This document shows positions 33,647 to 42,131 of a stretch of 64,000 nt of DNA, piece by piece. Source of the stretch: Legionella_C dresdenensis (GTDB lineage: Bacteria; Pseudomonadota; Gammaproteobacteria; Legionellales; Legionellaceae); the NCBI RefSeq assembly GCF_042649825.1, contig NZ_JBHSAB010000004.1, positions 1-64,000 on the forward strand, written 5' to 3'. A model generated the notes under the pieces. It was not told where the DNA came from. It ran no database searches and worked only from the letters and a program-made list of their open reading frames with translations. Position 1 is the first letter of the stretch; the number at the start of each line of letters is the position of its first letter. The position numbers were made by a program, and so were the translations under genes.

Positions 33647-33683
33647 TCAAGTTTGGTGATTTTCTTGCAGGGCAACTTTTTTA

Positions 33684-33754
33684 CAGGTTGGGCTGTAAAG
33701 CCCAACATTCGATCTTGATTAAACACTTCTGTTGGGCTTCACAGCCCAATCTAC
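33684..33754. repeat. Paired hairpin repeat, left boundary of the DUF1566 gene
   Basis: Two inverted GGGCT-type units (33684-33706 and 33731-33754) with spacer GATCTTGATTAAACACT. The copy at 35516-35583 has nearly the same spacer, so both derive from one 70-bp element. Confidence 0.85.
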
Positions 33755-33776
33755 ATTAATAATTCAAATTTGAACC
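33755..33776. repeat. 22-bp direct repeat, left copy
   Basis: A 22-base AT-rich sequence beginning ATTAATAATTCAAATTTG recurs exactly at 37266-37287 in the same orientation. The two copies bracket the DUF1566 gene and the IS110 element. Confidence 0.75.
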
Positions 33777-33792
33777 CTATTGGATAATGGGG

Positions 33793-35328
33793 TTAAGGGG
33801 TAAAAGCCCGAACACATCTAACACGATAAACGTTGGTCTTAAGAACGGTGCCATAGGTACCAGTGTTGAAGTTAAATCGATAGGAGGCAAATTGAGGATT
33901 GCCAGTATGTTCGGTAGAACTCCAGTACATGGTACTGCTAAAACCGCCTATAGCCACACGATTGGTATATAAACAGTAGACTTGATCTGCGAGTGTCCCG
34001 TTACCTGTGGCCGGCAGAAACCAATCGTTGTAGCATGTATTCCCTGCCTGACAAGGAGTATTGCCTTGAGAGTCTACTTCATAGTTACTGCAAATTCCCG
34101 CAGCATAAGTATTGGAGGCGATATTCATTGGACAGCCTCCTCCTCCGCCAGGTCCTGTATAGCAGGCAACAATTGTTGCTGTATTAGTGGCTCCATCGGT
34201 GAAACTTTGGGGTGAAGGATTAGTAAATACACCAGAGCCGCCCCACTCAATTCCCGCGCTGTTATCGGCAGTTGCTGCAATCAGATTATTTAATCCGCCG
34301 TTCATGCAGGCAACTGTTCCCCCAAAAGCCGGTTGTCCAATTGCGGTGGCCCCGTAAGTATAGCCATTAGTCAGTGTTGCGCCGCCTGCCGGCGTGTTAA
34401 TCACGACATCCACAATCCCTGCCGCATGAGCAGGCGTGACGCCAGTCACTGTCGTCGAGTTGACTACATTGATGCTGGTTGCGGCTATCCCATCAAAGGT
34501 GACACTGGTAGCGCCGGTTAACCCGGTTCCCGTTAAGGTAAAACCTGTTCCCCCTGATGCAACGCCTGAAGTTGGGTTGATGGCGGTCAATGTACTGCCT
34601 GATTGAATGGCAATGGCTGCCGTCAAAACATTGGTATTGCTGCCCTGGATGGTAAAATCCGTTTGCGCCACCACTGTATTGCCTGGTGTATAAGTCAGTG
34701 TGCAATTGCCTCCTGGTGGTACATTCGTACAGGTGTTGCCTGTTTCTGTCACATTGCCATCCAACGCCGTTCCGGTGAGATCTGATACAATGTTTGTAGC
34801 TGCTACGTCAGTGGATGTGTTAGTTATCGTTAACTGTCCAGTTGAGCCATTGGCCGTTAGCAATAAAGGAGACCCTGTAACCGTAATCTCCGCATCCAGT
34901 ATCGGTAACGCCTGGGTGATGCGCAATATATCGGCGCTACTGGGTCGATAACACTGACCCGGGTTTCCTTGATCACAAACTACAGGACCATCCATAATTG
35001 GGCTGTTTAACTGGCTGCCATTTATCTGCAAAGACAATACGCAGGAATTTTTGCCTCTGAGTATAAAAGGATTGCCGCACACATTAAGCCCCGCGGTGAT
35101 TTGGGTAATAGCCTGAATTGGCTCCATGGTTAAGCTGTGCGGCTTACTGGATTGATTGGTCACCCGATACTGTACCGTAGCTGTGCCATTAACAGGTACT
35201 GCAACCGTGGTCGCTGTCAGCGGCTCAAAGGTCCACACTGGCGATCCGGCATAAGCCGTTGTCATCATGAGCCCCAACCACAGGCAAGCCAGTAGCCTCT
35301 TTCTGAAAAAGTGTTTGTTTCTTTGCAT
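33793..35328 (-). CDS. Secreted IPT/TIG and DUF1566 (Lcl-type) protein
   Basis: A 511-residue exported protein. It has a Sec signal peptide (KRLLACLWLGLMMTTAYAG). An immunoglobulin-like N-terminal region contains paired cysteines (NVCGNPF, NSCVLSL). A Thr/Asn-rich spacer comes next. An IPT/TIG domain covers about residues 250-335 (INPTSGVASGGTGFTLTGTGL). The C-terminal DUF1566 domain (NDWFLPATGNG, YWSSTE, YRVRCVRAF) resembles the C-terminus of the Legionella collagen-like adhesin Lcl. It is probably surface-exposed. It is flanked on both sides by related 70-bp repeats, which suggests mobility. Confidence 0.82.
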   Translation of the reverse strand: MQRNKHFFRKRLLACLWLGLMMTTAYAGSPVWTFEPLTATTVAVPVNGTATVQYRVTNQSSKPHSLTMEPIQAITQITAGLNVCGNPFILRGKNSCVLSLQINGSQLNSPIMDGPVVCDQGNPGQCYRPSSADILRITQALPILDAEITVTGSPLLLTANGSTGQLTITNTSTDVAATNIVSDLTGTALDGNVTETGNTCTNVPPGGNCTLTYTPGNTVVAQTDFTIQGSNTNVLTAAIAIQSGSTLTAINPTSGVASGGTGFTLTGTGLTGATSVTFDGIAATSINVVNSTTVTGVTPAHAAGIVDVVINTPAGGATLTNGYTYGATAIGQPAFGGTVACMNGGLNNLIAATADNSAGIEWGGSGVFTNPSPQSFTDGATNTATIVACYTGPGGGGGCPMNIASNTYAAGICSNYEVDSQGNTPCQAGNTCYNDWFLPATGNGTLADQVYCLYTNRVAIGGFSSTMYWSSTEHTGNPQFASYRFNFNTGTYGTVLKTNVYRVRCVRAFTP

Positions 35329-35515
35329 GACGTTAGTCCTTATGTCACTTTGATATCAAATCGATAATTATTCCCTGCACCAGCATCGTATGTTATTTGA
35401 TATTGGAAAACTATTCAAAAGCAGGATACTTTGTTGGTGATTATAAATCAAAAATCTTCTTCGCCTACTATTCTGACTTGCCTCAGTTATTACGCACTTT
35501 GCACATCAATTTTTT

Positions 35516-35583
35516 GGTTGGGCTGTAAAGCCCAATATTTGATCTTGATTAAGCACTGTTGTTGGGCTTCACAGCCCAACCTT
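35516..35583. repeat. Paired hairpin repeat, right boundary of the DUF1566 gene
   Basis: Sister of the element at 33684-33754 (spacer GATCTTGATTAAGCACT), in the same orientation. The two lie on either side of the DUF1566 gene. Confidence 0.85.
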
Positions 35584-35607
35584 CTATGAGAAATCTTTTG
35601 TCAACCC

Positions 35608-35679
35608 TTTTTTTATAGTCAGTCAAGCCTGCGCGATTAGCGCACCCGCAGGGCTTGGGCTTGACTGACTATAAAAAAA
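35608..35679. terminator. Strong bidirectional terminator-like stem
   Basis: The arms TTTATAGTCAGTCAAGCC (within 35608-35629) and its inverse (35658-35679) match perfectly over 22 bases including T and A tracts on the outer sides; the loop is 28 bases. No gene ends nearby on the plus strand. Confidence 0.5.
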
Positions 35680-35695
35680 ATTACGCTGTTCCCGT

Positions 35696-35719
35696 GTCTG
35701 CATCATGCATGATGCAGAC
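35696..35719. repeat. Perfect 24-bp palindrome
   Basis: GTCTGCATCATG followed directly by CATGATGCAGAC. It could be a binding site for a dimeric protein or part of an insertion-sequence end. Confidence 0.6.
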
Positions 35720-36064
35720 CTGCCTGCCCGGCGAGGGCTTTCACTGACTCTTTTTACCCTTGTTTGTTTTTACATCTTTATTCTCTAAGTCGTGTTTCTA
35801 TTTAACGAACTCCCGATTAAATTGTGTCTTGCTCAGTTGTTTAGCGATATAAACCGAAGTCTATCATCTACCTTCTATCCGTACAGCCCTTGGGCTGATA
35901 CCTAATACTGCATTCGTCATCTGACGTTCGTGTCAACTGATAAAAAGTGCCCCATCTACGGAAACGGTACAATCATTCATTTATTGCCCCAGGTTGGGCA
36001 CGGGCACTTCGACAACTCACAAAATAATAAGACTTCCCTTTAAATCCTAAAACAACGTTTATTC

Positions 36065-37185
36065 CTAAACTTTTAACTCAGCGCCTTTCGGCAATTCGCC
36101 CGTTTCGACATAACGCCATAAGGCAATCAATAATTTTCTAGCCAATGCGACAATCCCTATCTTTCTCAAGCGCGCGCCATGATCGAAGCGCTCATGAAAC
36201 CAGTTCGATAAATCACTGCCCGGTTGGTACCTTAACCAACACCACGACAACTCTATCATTAATGCGCGAATACGATGATTCCCCGCTTTTGTAATGCCAA
36301 GCTCTTTCTCGCTATCACCGCTCGAATAAGGCGTTCCGACCAAGCCGGCTGCCGCACCCACTTCGCGCCGGTTCTTAAACCGCCGCCAGCCAAACCATTC
36401 CATGATAAGCATCCAGGAGCTCACATCGCCAACCCCTTTTAACCGTTTGAGCTGCTCTATCTGGCGATAGACTGGTTCTGGCGACTCCTTTAATAACTGC
36501 TGCATTCGCGATTCCAACGCCTTCAAATGCGATTCCACCAACTCCAGGCGCTTTACTTCGCGAAGTAGTTCCTCCTTCTGGTGCGTCAATAGCGGATTTC
36601 CCTGCCAATCTTTTACCGCCGTCAGGTAAGAGCCCAATCCTTTGTTCCGCTGAACTTTATCCCATATAAATTCAGCAGACTTCTGATACGGTTCGTATGG
36701 CTCGTGCGCTCTTTCTTTAACCGGCCTCGTTCCCGGTGCATCCGACGCCGATCCTCCTCCTCGCTCGGCACCCGGGCCACATGAAATTTAACATCGCCCC
36801 GCACGTGGCTTATTAGCTGCTTTAACAATTGCGACGCATCCAGGCCATCGGTCTTCGCTCGACGCGATTTCCGACTCACTTCGATACTGGATGAATCAAT
36901 TACCACATTCTTGATTCCATGCTTTTCCAAACACCGATGTAACCAAAATCCGTCTCGACCGGCTTCGTAACAACTCACTACCTCACTCACAGATTCTAAT
37001 TTCAGTTTCTCTTGGGCCACCTTCAATTCCGCCTGCAACCCCGCGATATCATTCGCTTCAATCGTTACTTTCCTGGTCTTTGTTCCTGTGCCAAACGCTA
37101 TCACCCATTTAGTGTTTGATAACTCTAACGCCATGTACAAAATAGCGCCTTTTGGTGTAACATGCTCTTTAGCCGATAAGGTCAT
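36065..37185 (-). pseudogene. IS110-family transposase split by a frameshift
   Basis: The N-terminal half (37185-36622) has the RuvC-like part of IS110 transposases: ALELSNTKW, YEAGRDGFWLHR, then DSSSIEV...KTDGLDASQL. The C-terminal half (36637-36065) has the transposase-20 region: LKRLKGVGDVSSWMLIMEW, AAGLVGTPYSSGDSEKELGITKAGNHRIR. The frame changes at about 36622-36640, where one frame reads GTKDWALT-stop and the other LGSYLTAVKDWQ. A one-base change or slippage would rejoin them into a protein of about 375 residues. IS110 elements have no terminal inverted repeats, so boundaries are not visible. Confidence 0.85.
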
Positions 37186-37265
37186 CTTTGTCTCCTTTTA
37201 TCGTAGTGGATTAAAAATTGACAAAAGATAACCTTATTGGCTTTTCTTTTCTACATAGTATCTAT

Positions 37266-37287
37266 ATTAATAATTCAAATTTGAACC
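37266..37287. repeat. 22-bp direct repeat, right copy
   Basis: Exact copy of 33755-33776. It is followed directly by the interior and one end of a hairpin-repeat element (37299-37364). Confidence 0.75.
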
Positions 37288-37298
37288 AACATTCCCAT

Positions 37299-37364
37299 TT
37301 TCAATCACCTTTCCGGTTTGGAGTGCTTGATAAAAAAATTTTTGGGTCAAACGACCCAACCTAC
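37299..37364. repeat. Partial copy of the 100-bp hairpin element
   Basis: ATTTTCAATCACC, GGTTTGGAGTGCTTGAT and a terminal hairpin (37342-37364) match the inverse of the element at 2456-2555. The other terminal hairpin is missing, so this copy is truncated. Confidence 0.75.
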
Positions 37365-37521
37365 AAAAATTGTCCTGCCCTAGCCGGTTATAAAAGTTGG
37401 TAATCTTGCGTAATTTTGCCTATAGTTTATATAGTACTGTACATTTTATATACAGAAGCAGTACTGCGGTTGGCTTATCTTAGCAAATAAGCCTGTATTA
37501 AACTTGTTTAAGGAACTTACT

Positions 37522-37764
37522 ATGTCTGAAAAGCAACAAGGTACCGCAAACAGCATGCGTGAAAAAATGACTAACCGTTATGGAGACGGTCTTCGCCACA
37601 AACATGATAAAAATCACTTTTCCTACCGTAAACACTGCCGCTCCCATCCCGTGCAATCGGCAGAATTAATTGAAAATGAAGCAAAAACAGGCTCTACAGG
37701 ACTATTGCGTGCATTTAAATTGAGAAAAATTCGCAAACGACTGGATAAAGGTCGCATCCATTGA
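37522..37764 (+). CDS. Small basic protein of unknown function
   Basis: An 80-residue hydrophilic protein rich in Lys, Arg and His (YGDGLRHKHDKNHFSYRKHCRSH). It has no membrane segment. ATG 37522 is chosen because AAGGA lies 8 bases upstream (37510-37514); the frame extends to a TTG at 37504 that lacks such a site. The basic C-terminus (AFKLRKIRKRLDKGRIH) could bind nucleic acid, but that is speculative. The gene stands alone, convergent with the BON lipoprotein genes. Confidence 0.6.
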   Translation: MSEKQQGTANSMREKMTNRYGDGLRHKHDKNHFSYRKHCRSHPVQSAELIENEAKTGSTGLLRAFKLRKIRKRLDKGRIH

Positions 37765-37786
37765 TAAAGTGGTAATTACCTCCAGG

Positions 37787-38470
37787 TTAACCACTTCCTG
37801 GTATGGGGTTAGTACACTGTGGCCTCTTTTTTAGCAGGCCACAGATCTTCTCGTCACTGTGATTTAAATCAGCTCCTGTTGCTGCAACAGGTGTTTCACT
37901 CAAATTATAATAGCGCAATAATTTTACTACTCGAATAACACCACTGGTGTTACTGGCTATTTTCAAGACTTGATCAGCCTGGCTGGGCGGCACATCACCC
38001 ATCACATAAACGATTCTGTCGATAGTAAGGATTTTGAATATATTGGGATCAATGGCTGAATCGGCAATAATCTGGGCCTTAATTTTAGTGGTAATCCAGC
38101 TATCTTCCAGTCCTGTAGACGGCGCTTCACTTACTGCGACCTGTTTGAATAATTCGCGGTATCCTGTTAAATGATTCAGACGGCTGTTAATTAATTCGCG
38201 CAAATCCTCAGACGGCACATGGCCGGCAATCAGCACATCGCCATTGAAAACTGCCATATCAAGCGAGCAGCCGCGCTGTTTTAAAATTCGCTTATCGTCA
38301 TCAAACAGCAATTTGTTTGCATTCGCAGCCAATTGATAATCATCAAGCTTTTTATAAACATTATGGCGATCATAAATTAATGCCGCTCCAGTCCAGATGT
38401 TGCCCAAGCAACCTGATAACAGCAAAACTGAAGCAATAATCAAAAGGGTACAACGTCCATGTTTAATCAT
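37787..38470 (-). CDS. BON-domain lipoprotein (DolP paralogue)
   Basis: A 227-residue lipoprotein with lipobox LLSGC and two BON-type domains (about 45-115 and 120-195; MAVFNGDVLIAGHVPSEDL and IDRIVYVMGDVPPSQADQV). The arrangement resembles DolP, whose gene lies just upstream (stop and start 1 base apart), so this is probably a diverged tandem duplicate. It has a longer, Cys-containing C-terminal tail. Confidence 0.82.
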   Translation of the reverse strand: MIKHGRCTLLIIASVLLLSGCLGNIWTGAALIYDRHNVYKKLDDYQLAANANKLLFDDDKRILKQRGCSLDMAVFNGDVLIAGHVPSEDLRELINSRLNHLTGYRELFKQVAVSEAPSTGLEDSWITTKIKAQIIADSAIDPNIFKILTIDRIVYVMGDVPPSQADQVLKIASNTSGVIRVVKLLRYYNLSETPVAATGADLNHSDEKICGLLKKRPQCTNPIPGSG

Positions 38471-38471
38471 A

Positions 38472-39035
38472 TCAAGTTATATATTGAAATACCTTAACCA
38501 CTTTTCTGACGCCATTAATCTGGCGAGCCACACTGACTGCGAGATTAGCCTGTTCATGGGTTGCAATCCCCATTAAATAAACAACGCCGTTTTCCGTCAC
38601 TACCCGTATTGAACCCGACTCAAGCCCTTTCTGCCCTAACATATAACTTCTGACCTGGCCTGTTATCCAGCTATCTGTTGTCCGTCTGCTAATAGGAACA
38701 GGATGGCCTATGGTAATTTCATCATATACGCGTCTGACATTAGGCGTGCTTTGGGCAATTTTTTCTGCCAGCACTCTTAATGATGCAGCAGGCGTCTGGC
38801 CGAGCAATAATACCACTTCATTAAAGCTGATAACGATAATCCGGGAATCGCGAAAACGCGGATCGGTTACAATTTTGGTATGAACCACGTGGAAAATGCG
38901 GGCGTCGCTTTCCAGCACTACCAGGCTGCGGCGATCGTATACGATCATTCCGGCTGCAGCGCCCGCTACCACAGCAGCAACGCATCCGGTTAACAAACTA
39001 CTGATTAATAATAACGCTATAACACGATACTTCAT
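38472..39035 (-). CDS. dolP: Outer-membrane lipoprotein DolP (YraP)
   Basis: A 187-residue dual-BON lipoprotein that binds anionic phospholipid and supports outer-membrane integrity. Lipobox LLTGC follows the signal peptide; BON domains show NEVVLLLGQTPAASLR and NGVVYLMGIATHEQANLAV. Start at ATG 39035, directly before the signal peptide. Gene order diaA-dolP is the same as in E. coli. Confidence 0.9.
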   Translation of the reverse strand: MKYRVIALLLISSLLTGCVAAVVAGAAAGMIVYDRRSLVVLESDARIFHVVHTKIVTDPRFRDSRIIVISFNEVVLLLGQTPAASLRVLAEKIAQSTPNVRRVYDEITIGHPVPISRRTTDSWITGQVRSYMLGQKGLESGSIRVVTENGVVYLMGIATHEQANLAVSVARQINGVRKVVKVFQYIT

Positions 39036-39039
39036 AAAA

Positions 39040-39639
39040 CTACCCCAATATTTGACCAAACAGTGACTGTTCAATCAAGTCACAAAAACAATGCAAAATA
39101 AACAAATGTGCCTCATGAATGCGTGCGTCGTTATCTGCGACTACCCGCAATTCAATATCTTCCGGTCCGAGGTGGTTTGCAATCACACCGCCGTCGCGTC
39201 CGCTTAAAATAATGGTATCCATTCCTTTTTCATTGGCGGCATTAACTGCCTGCAAAATGCTGTCGGCATTACCGGAAGTCGTTATTGCAAGCAAAACATC
39301 GCCTTCCTGGCCCAATGCCTGAATCTGGCGGGCAAAAACCTGATCATAATGACTGTCATTGGCAATGGCAGTGATTGAGGAAATATCGCCGCTTAACACG
39401 ATTACCGGCAGCGGCGGCCTTTCAAGCTCAAAATGATTGAGCAATGCTGCAGAAAAATGCATGCAATTGGCAGCAGAGCCGCCGTTACCGCATAATAAAA
39501 TTTTGCCGTCGTTAAGCAGGCAATTGACCAGACGCGTTCCAGCTTTTGCTATCATGGCTGATAACGCATCGGCAATGGCAATCTTGGATTCTATACCAAG
39601 CCCGAAAAGCTGCCTGACACGATCTTCCATCTGAGACAT
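39040..39639 (-). CDS. diaA: DnaA initiator-associating protein DiaA (SIS domain)
   Basis: A 199-residue SIS-domain protein of the GmhA/DiaA group (ILLCGNGGSAANCMHFSAAL, LLAITTSGNADSILQAV, VADNDARIHEAHLFILHCFCD). Position between yraN and dolP identifies it as DiaA, which in E. coli binds DnaA and times initiation, rather than the sedoheptulose isomerase GmhA. A second GmhA role cannot be excluded from sequence alone. Confidence 0.88.
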   Translation of the reverse strand: MSQMEDRVRQLFGLGIESKIAIADALSAMIAKAGTRLVNCLLNDGKILLCGNGGSAANCMHFSAALLNHFELERPPLPVIVLSGDISSITAIANDSHYDQVFARQIQALGQEGDVLLAITTSGNADSILQAVNAANEKGMDTIILSGRDGGVIANHLGPEDIELRVVADNDARIHEAHLFILHCFCDLIEQSLFGQILG

Positions 39640-39657
39640 GGTTGCACCTTGTATTGG

Positions 39658-40014
39658 TTAATAATCAATTCCAAAAGCATTTTTAATCCATTCAATATCT
39701 GCCGAATGGCCTTGTACACTAATTACATCAAAACGTACAGGGTATTTATCATGTAATTTGTTTACCGTTAAGTAATGTTTTGCTGTTTTTATAATTTTTT
39801 TAATTTTTCCCTGAGTAATACTGGCAAGGGCGCCGCCATAAACGGGTGAAACTCTTGCGCGTACCTCAACAAATACCAGATATTGACTGTCTTTCATAAC
39901 TAAATCAATTTCTCCACAGCGGCAACTGTAGTTACTGGTAATCCAGTTTAAGCCCCGGGCAGTCAGATAGTCACGAGCCTGCCGTTCAACGGCATAACCT
40001 ATTTCTTTGGACAT
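39658..40014 (-). CDS. yraN: UPF0102 protein YraN
   Basis: A 118-residue protein with the restriction-endonuclease-like core RCGEIDLVMKD...LVFVEVRAR typical of UPF0102. Function is not firmly established. I start at ATG 40014 (MSKEIGYAVERQ); the longer frame to 40077 only translates a hairpin repeat. The order lpoA-yraN-diaA-dolP is conserved in gammaproteobacteria. Confidence 0.9.
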   Translation of the reverse strand: MSKEIGYAVERQARDYLTARGLNWITSNYSCRCGEIDLVMKDSQYLVFVEVRARVSPVYGGALASITQGKIKKIIKTAKHYLTVNKLHDKYPVRFDVISVQGHSADIEWIKNAFGIDY

Positions 40015-40038
40015 GCTTTTTCCTTTTATATCCCAAAT

Positions 40039-40134
40039 GTAGGTTGGGTCGTTTGACCCAACATTACCAAACTTCAATCAATTTTAAGTTTCGATTTATT
40101 AAAAAGCTTGTTGGGTCGAAACGACCCAACCTAC
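40039..40134. repeat. 96-bp paired hairpin element between lpoA and yraN
   Basis: Terminal units at 40039-40062 and 40110-40134 face each other around a 47-base AT-rich interior. The right end supplies the TAG stop of lpoA (40131-40133). Confidence 0.87.
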
Positions 40135-41948
40135 GATAAGGTTTCGCCAGTTTGGGTGGCTACGCCATTTTTAAATCGCCCCCAGGCCAGAATGCGCGCC
40201 ACCTGACGAGCGCGATTTAAATAAAGTACTCCGCTTTTATCATTGATGCCCATTGCCGGGAACAGCATCAGCTGATTCAATTGGGTCGCCAATGAGTAAC
40301 TATCCATTCCTAAAGCATATAGCCGGTTATAGCTATTTAATTGTTCAGGCCAGTTTCTATTAGCCAGCTGGTTGCCGAATACCCAGGGCATATCACAGAA
40401 AATAATGCCATCCAGATCACGATCGCGTAAGGTATCCGTGCTGCCGGCATAAACCGCTGAAGTGGCATAAACCGGTACATCACCAGCAAAATAATATTTT
40501 AACAGGGGCATAATCTGCCTTGCTTTTGATGGATAGGCAAGCAGGAAAATCATATCAAAATCCTGACGGCGCTTTGGTCCTGCATTCAATGCTTCTGCCG
40601 AACCGGCTTTATATTGTTTTTCGGCGGCATCCCGCTCGGAAACACGCAGAAACTGCCTTACAGCCAGGTTTAAATCGCTCTGGTTATCATAAACCATCTT
40701 ATCAGTAACCTGTCCGCCTGCCTGTTGCCATTGGTCAGTAAATGCATTGACAATTTCATCGCCCCAAGCGCCTGCCGGTGCGATAATCAGTGCTTTTCGC
40801 AAGCCATTTTTACCGGCTTTTGCCGCAACCTGACGGGCTTCATTGTTTGGCGACAACCCAAAGCGATAAGCATTGTCACTAACATTTTTTTCACCATCAA
40901 GATCATTAAGCAACAAAGTAGGTACCGGATGGCTAAGGCCAGCCACAACGGACACATCACTCTTGGTTAACGGACCTACAATGTAATTTGCTCCTTCGGA
41001 TAAGGCCTGATTATACAGGCTCCTGATATCGCCAGAAGCCGTATCATATAGCCTGACATGGACATTTCCTGACGCGCGGCTGTTATTATAAGCGGCCAGA
41101 AAACCATCTCGCACAGCATTGCCGGGGCCAGCTAATGGACCTGTTAACGGAACAAGCAGGGCGATGTTGTCCGGAGCCTGATTAAGAAAAGGCTTAACTG
41201 CTGATAACGGCGACGGCAGTAAGCCGTTCGCTGGGTGAGCGGAATAAACCCGCTGCCATTGCTCAACTTCACTGAGCAGGATTTGCTTGTCGCCGCCTGC
41301 CTGACGCGGGATCAACGCTAATTTCATCCAGCCTTGCAGTTCTGAACCGTCTTTTGCTTCCATAGACAGGGTATTAAGATCCGCTGCCGGCATTTTTGCC
41401 AGCGTCAACCATAAAATGCGTTGATTATTCGCACGCTCAGCCCCTTCAGGCAGTAAACGATCAAGTTTTATTCGTTCAGTAACCGCATAAGAAGGATTGC
41501 CGGCTGTCTCATAGGAGCGGGCCAGTGTATCATGATACTGTTGCTGGTAATAAGGCGATAGTTGTTTTAACCGGTGCACTGATGACAGTTTGGCAATAGC
41601 TGATTTGGGCTGGCTGCGCATTAAATCAATTTTGGCCTGCAATATTGTTTTTTCATTAGCCTGAATTGGAGACAGGTTGTCTGTACGGACCAGGGTTTCC
41701 TGAGCATTTTTCCAGGCGCCATCCGTCAGGTAGCGGCCTGCTGCCATAATCAGCATGCTTTCACGTTCACTGCCAATCTGATTTTCAGCCATAGCGAGAT
41801 AAGCGGCTGCCGGCAAGGTAAAAGGCGATGCAGACTTGCTGCTGACGCGTGCTGCCATTGTATTGTCGTTGACTTTAGTGCATTGGCACAGGAAAAAAAC
41901 TGACAATGACAGGATAGATAATTTGGCAAAAAAGGATCGTGACACCAT
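40131..41948 (-). CDS. lpoA: Penicillin-binding protein activator LpoA
   Basis: An outer-membrane lipoprotein of 605 residues that activates PBP1A. Lipobox FLCQC follows a hydrophobic signal. The N-terminal TPR-like helices (about 40-250) are followed by a type I periplasmic-binding-like domain (NIALLVPLTGPLAGPGNAVRDGFLAAYN onward). It ends with TLS-stop, and the TAG belongs to a hairpin repeat. It is divergent from rsmI, as in E. coli. Confidence 0.92.
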   Translation of the reverse strand: MVSRSFFAKLSILSLSVFFLCQCTKVNDNTMAARVSSKSASPFTLPAAAYLAMAENQIGSERESMLIMAAGRYLTDGAWKNAQETLVRTDNLSPIQANEKTILQAKIDLMRSQPKSAIAKLSSVHRLKQLSPYYQQQYHDTLARSYETAGNPSYAVTERIKLDRLLPEGAERANNQRILWLTLAKMPAADLNTLSMEAKDGSELQGWMKLALIPRQAGGDKQILLSEVEQWQRVYSAHPANGLLPSPLSAVKPFLNQAPDNIALLVPLTGPLAGPGNAVRDGFLAAYNNSRASGNVHVRLYDTASGDIRSLYNQALSEGANYIVGPLTKSDVSVVAGLSHPVPTLLLNDLDGEKNVSDNAYRFGLSPNNEARQVAAKAGKNGLRKALIIAPAGAWGDEIVNAFTDQWQQAGGQVTDKMVYDNQSDLNLAVRQFLRVSERDAAEKQYKAGSAEALNAGPKRRQDFDMIFLLAYPSKARQIMPLLKYYFAGDVPVYATSAVYAGSTDTLRDRDLDGIIFCDMPWVFGNQLANRNWPEQLNSYNRLYALGMDSYSLATQLNQLMLFPAMGINDKSGVLYLNRARQVARILAWGRFKNGVATQTGETLS

Positions 41949-42131
41949 ATATAAAGCTCTATATGCAAGGACGCGATAGCATAAACCATGGCGAAATATT
42001 CAGCAACAATGATGTAGTGACATAATAATGGCATCCGATGATTTGCAAGATTGGGCAAGGTGATAATTGCTGTATTGACCAACAAATAATACCCATGTAA
42101 ATTTTGTACACTTTTCCTGAGGCTATCCACA

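Larger units (their letters stand above)
35329..36064. other. Non-coding stretch with several palindromes
   Basis: No credible gene in 736 bases. It holds the paired repeat at 35516-35583, a 22-bp perfect stem with flanking T and A tracts at 35608-35679, and a perfect 24-base palindrome at 35696-35719. The part from 35720 to 36064, next to the IS110 gene, may contain that element's non-coding end. Confidence 0.6.

Noticed and set aside
33793..35328. Plus-strand frames across the DUF1566 gene (e.g. near 33982-34215 and 34700-34951)
   Set aside because: They are shadows of the minus-strand gene, which has a signal peptide and recognised domains.
40015..40077. A longer yraN start
   Set aside because: The extension is encoded by the hairpin repeat and is not part of the UPF0102 family.
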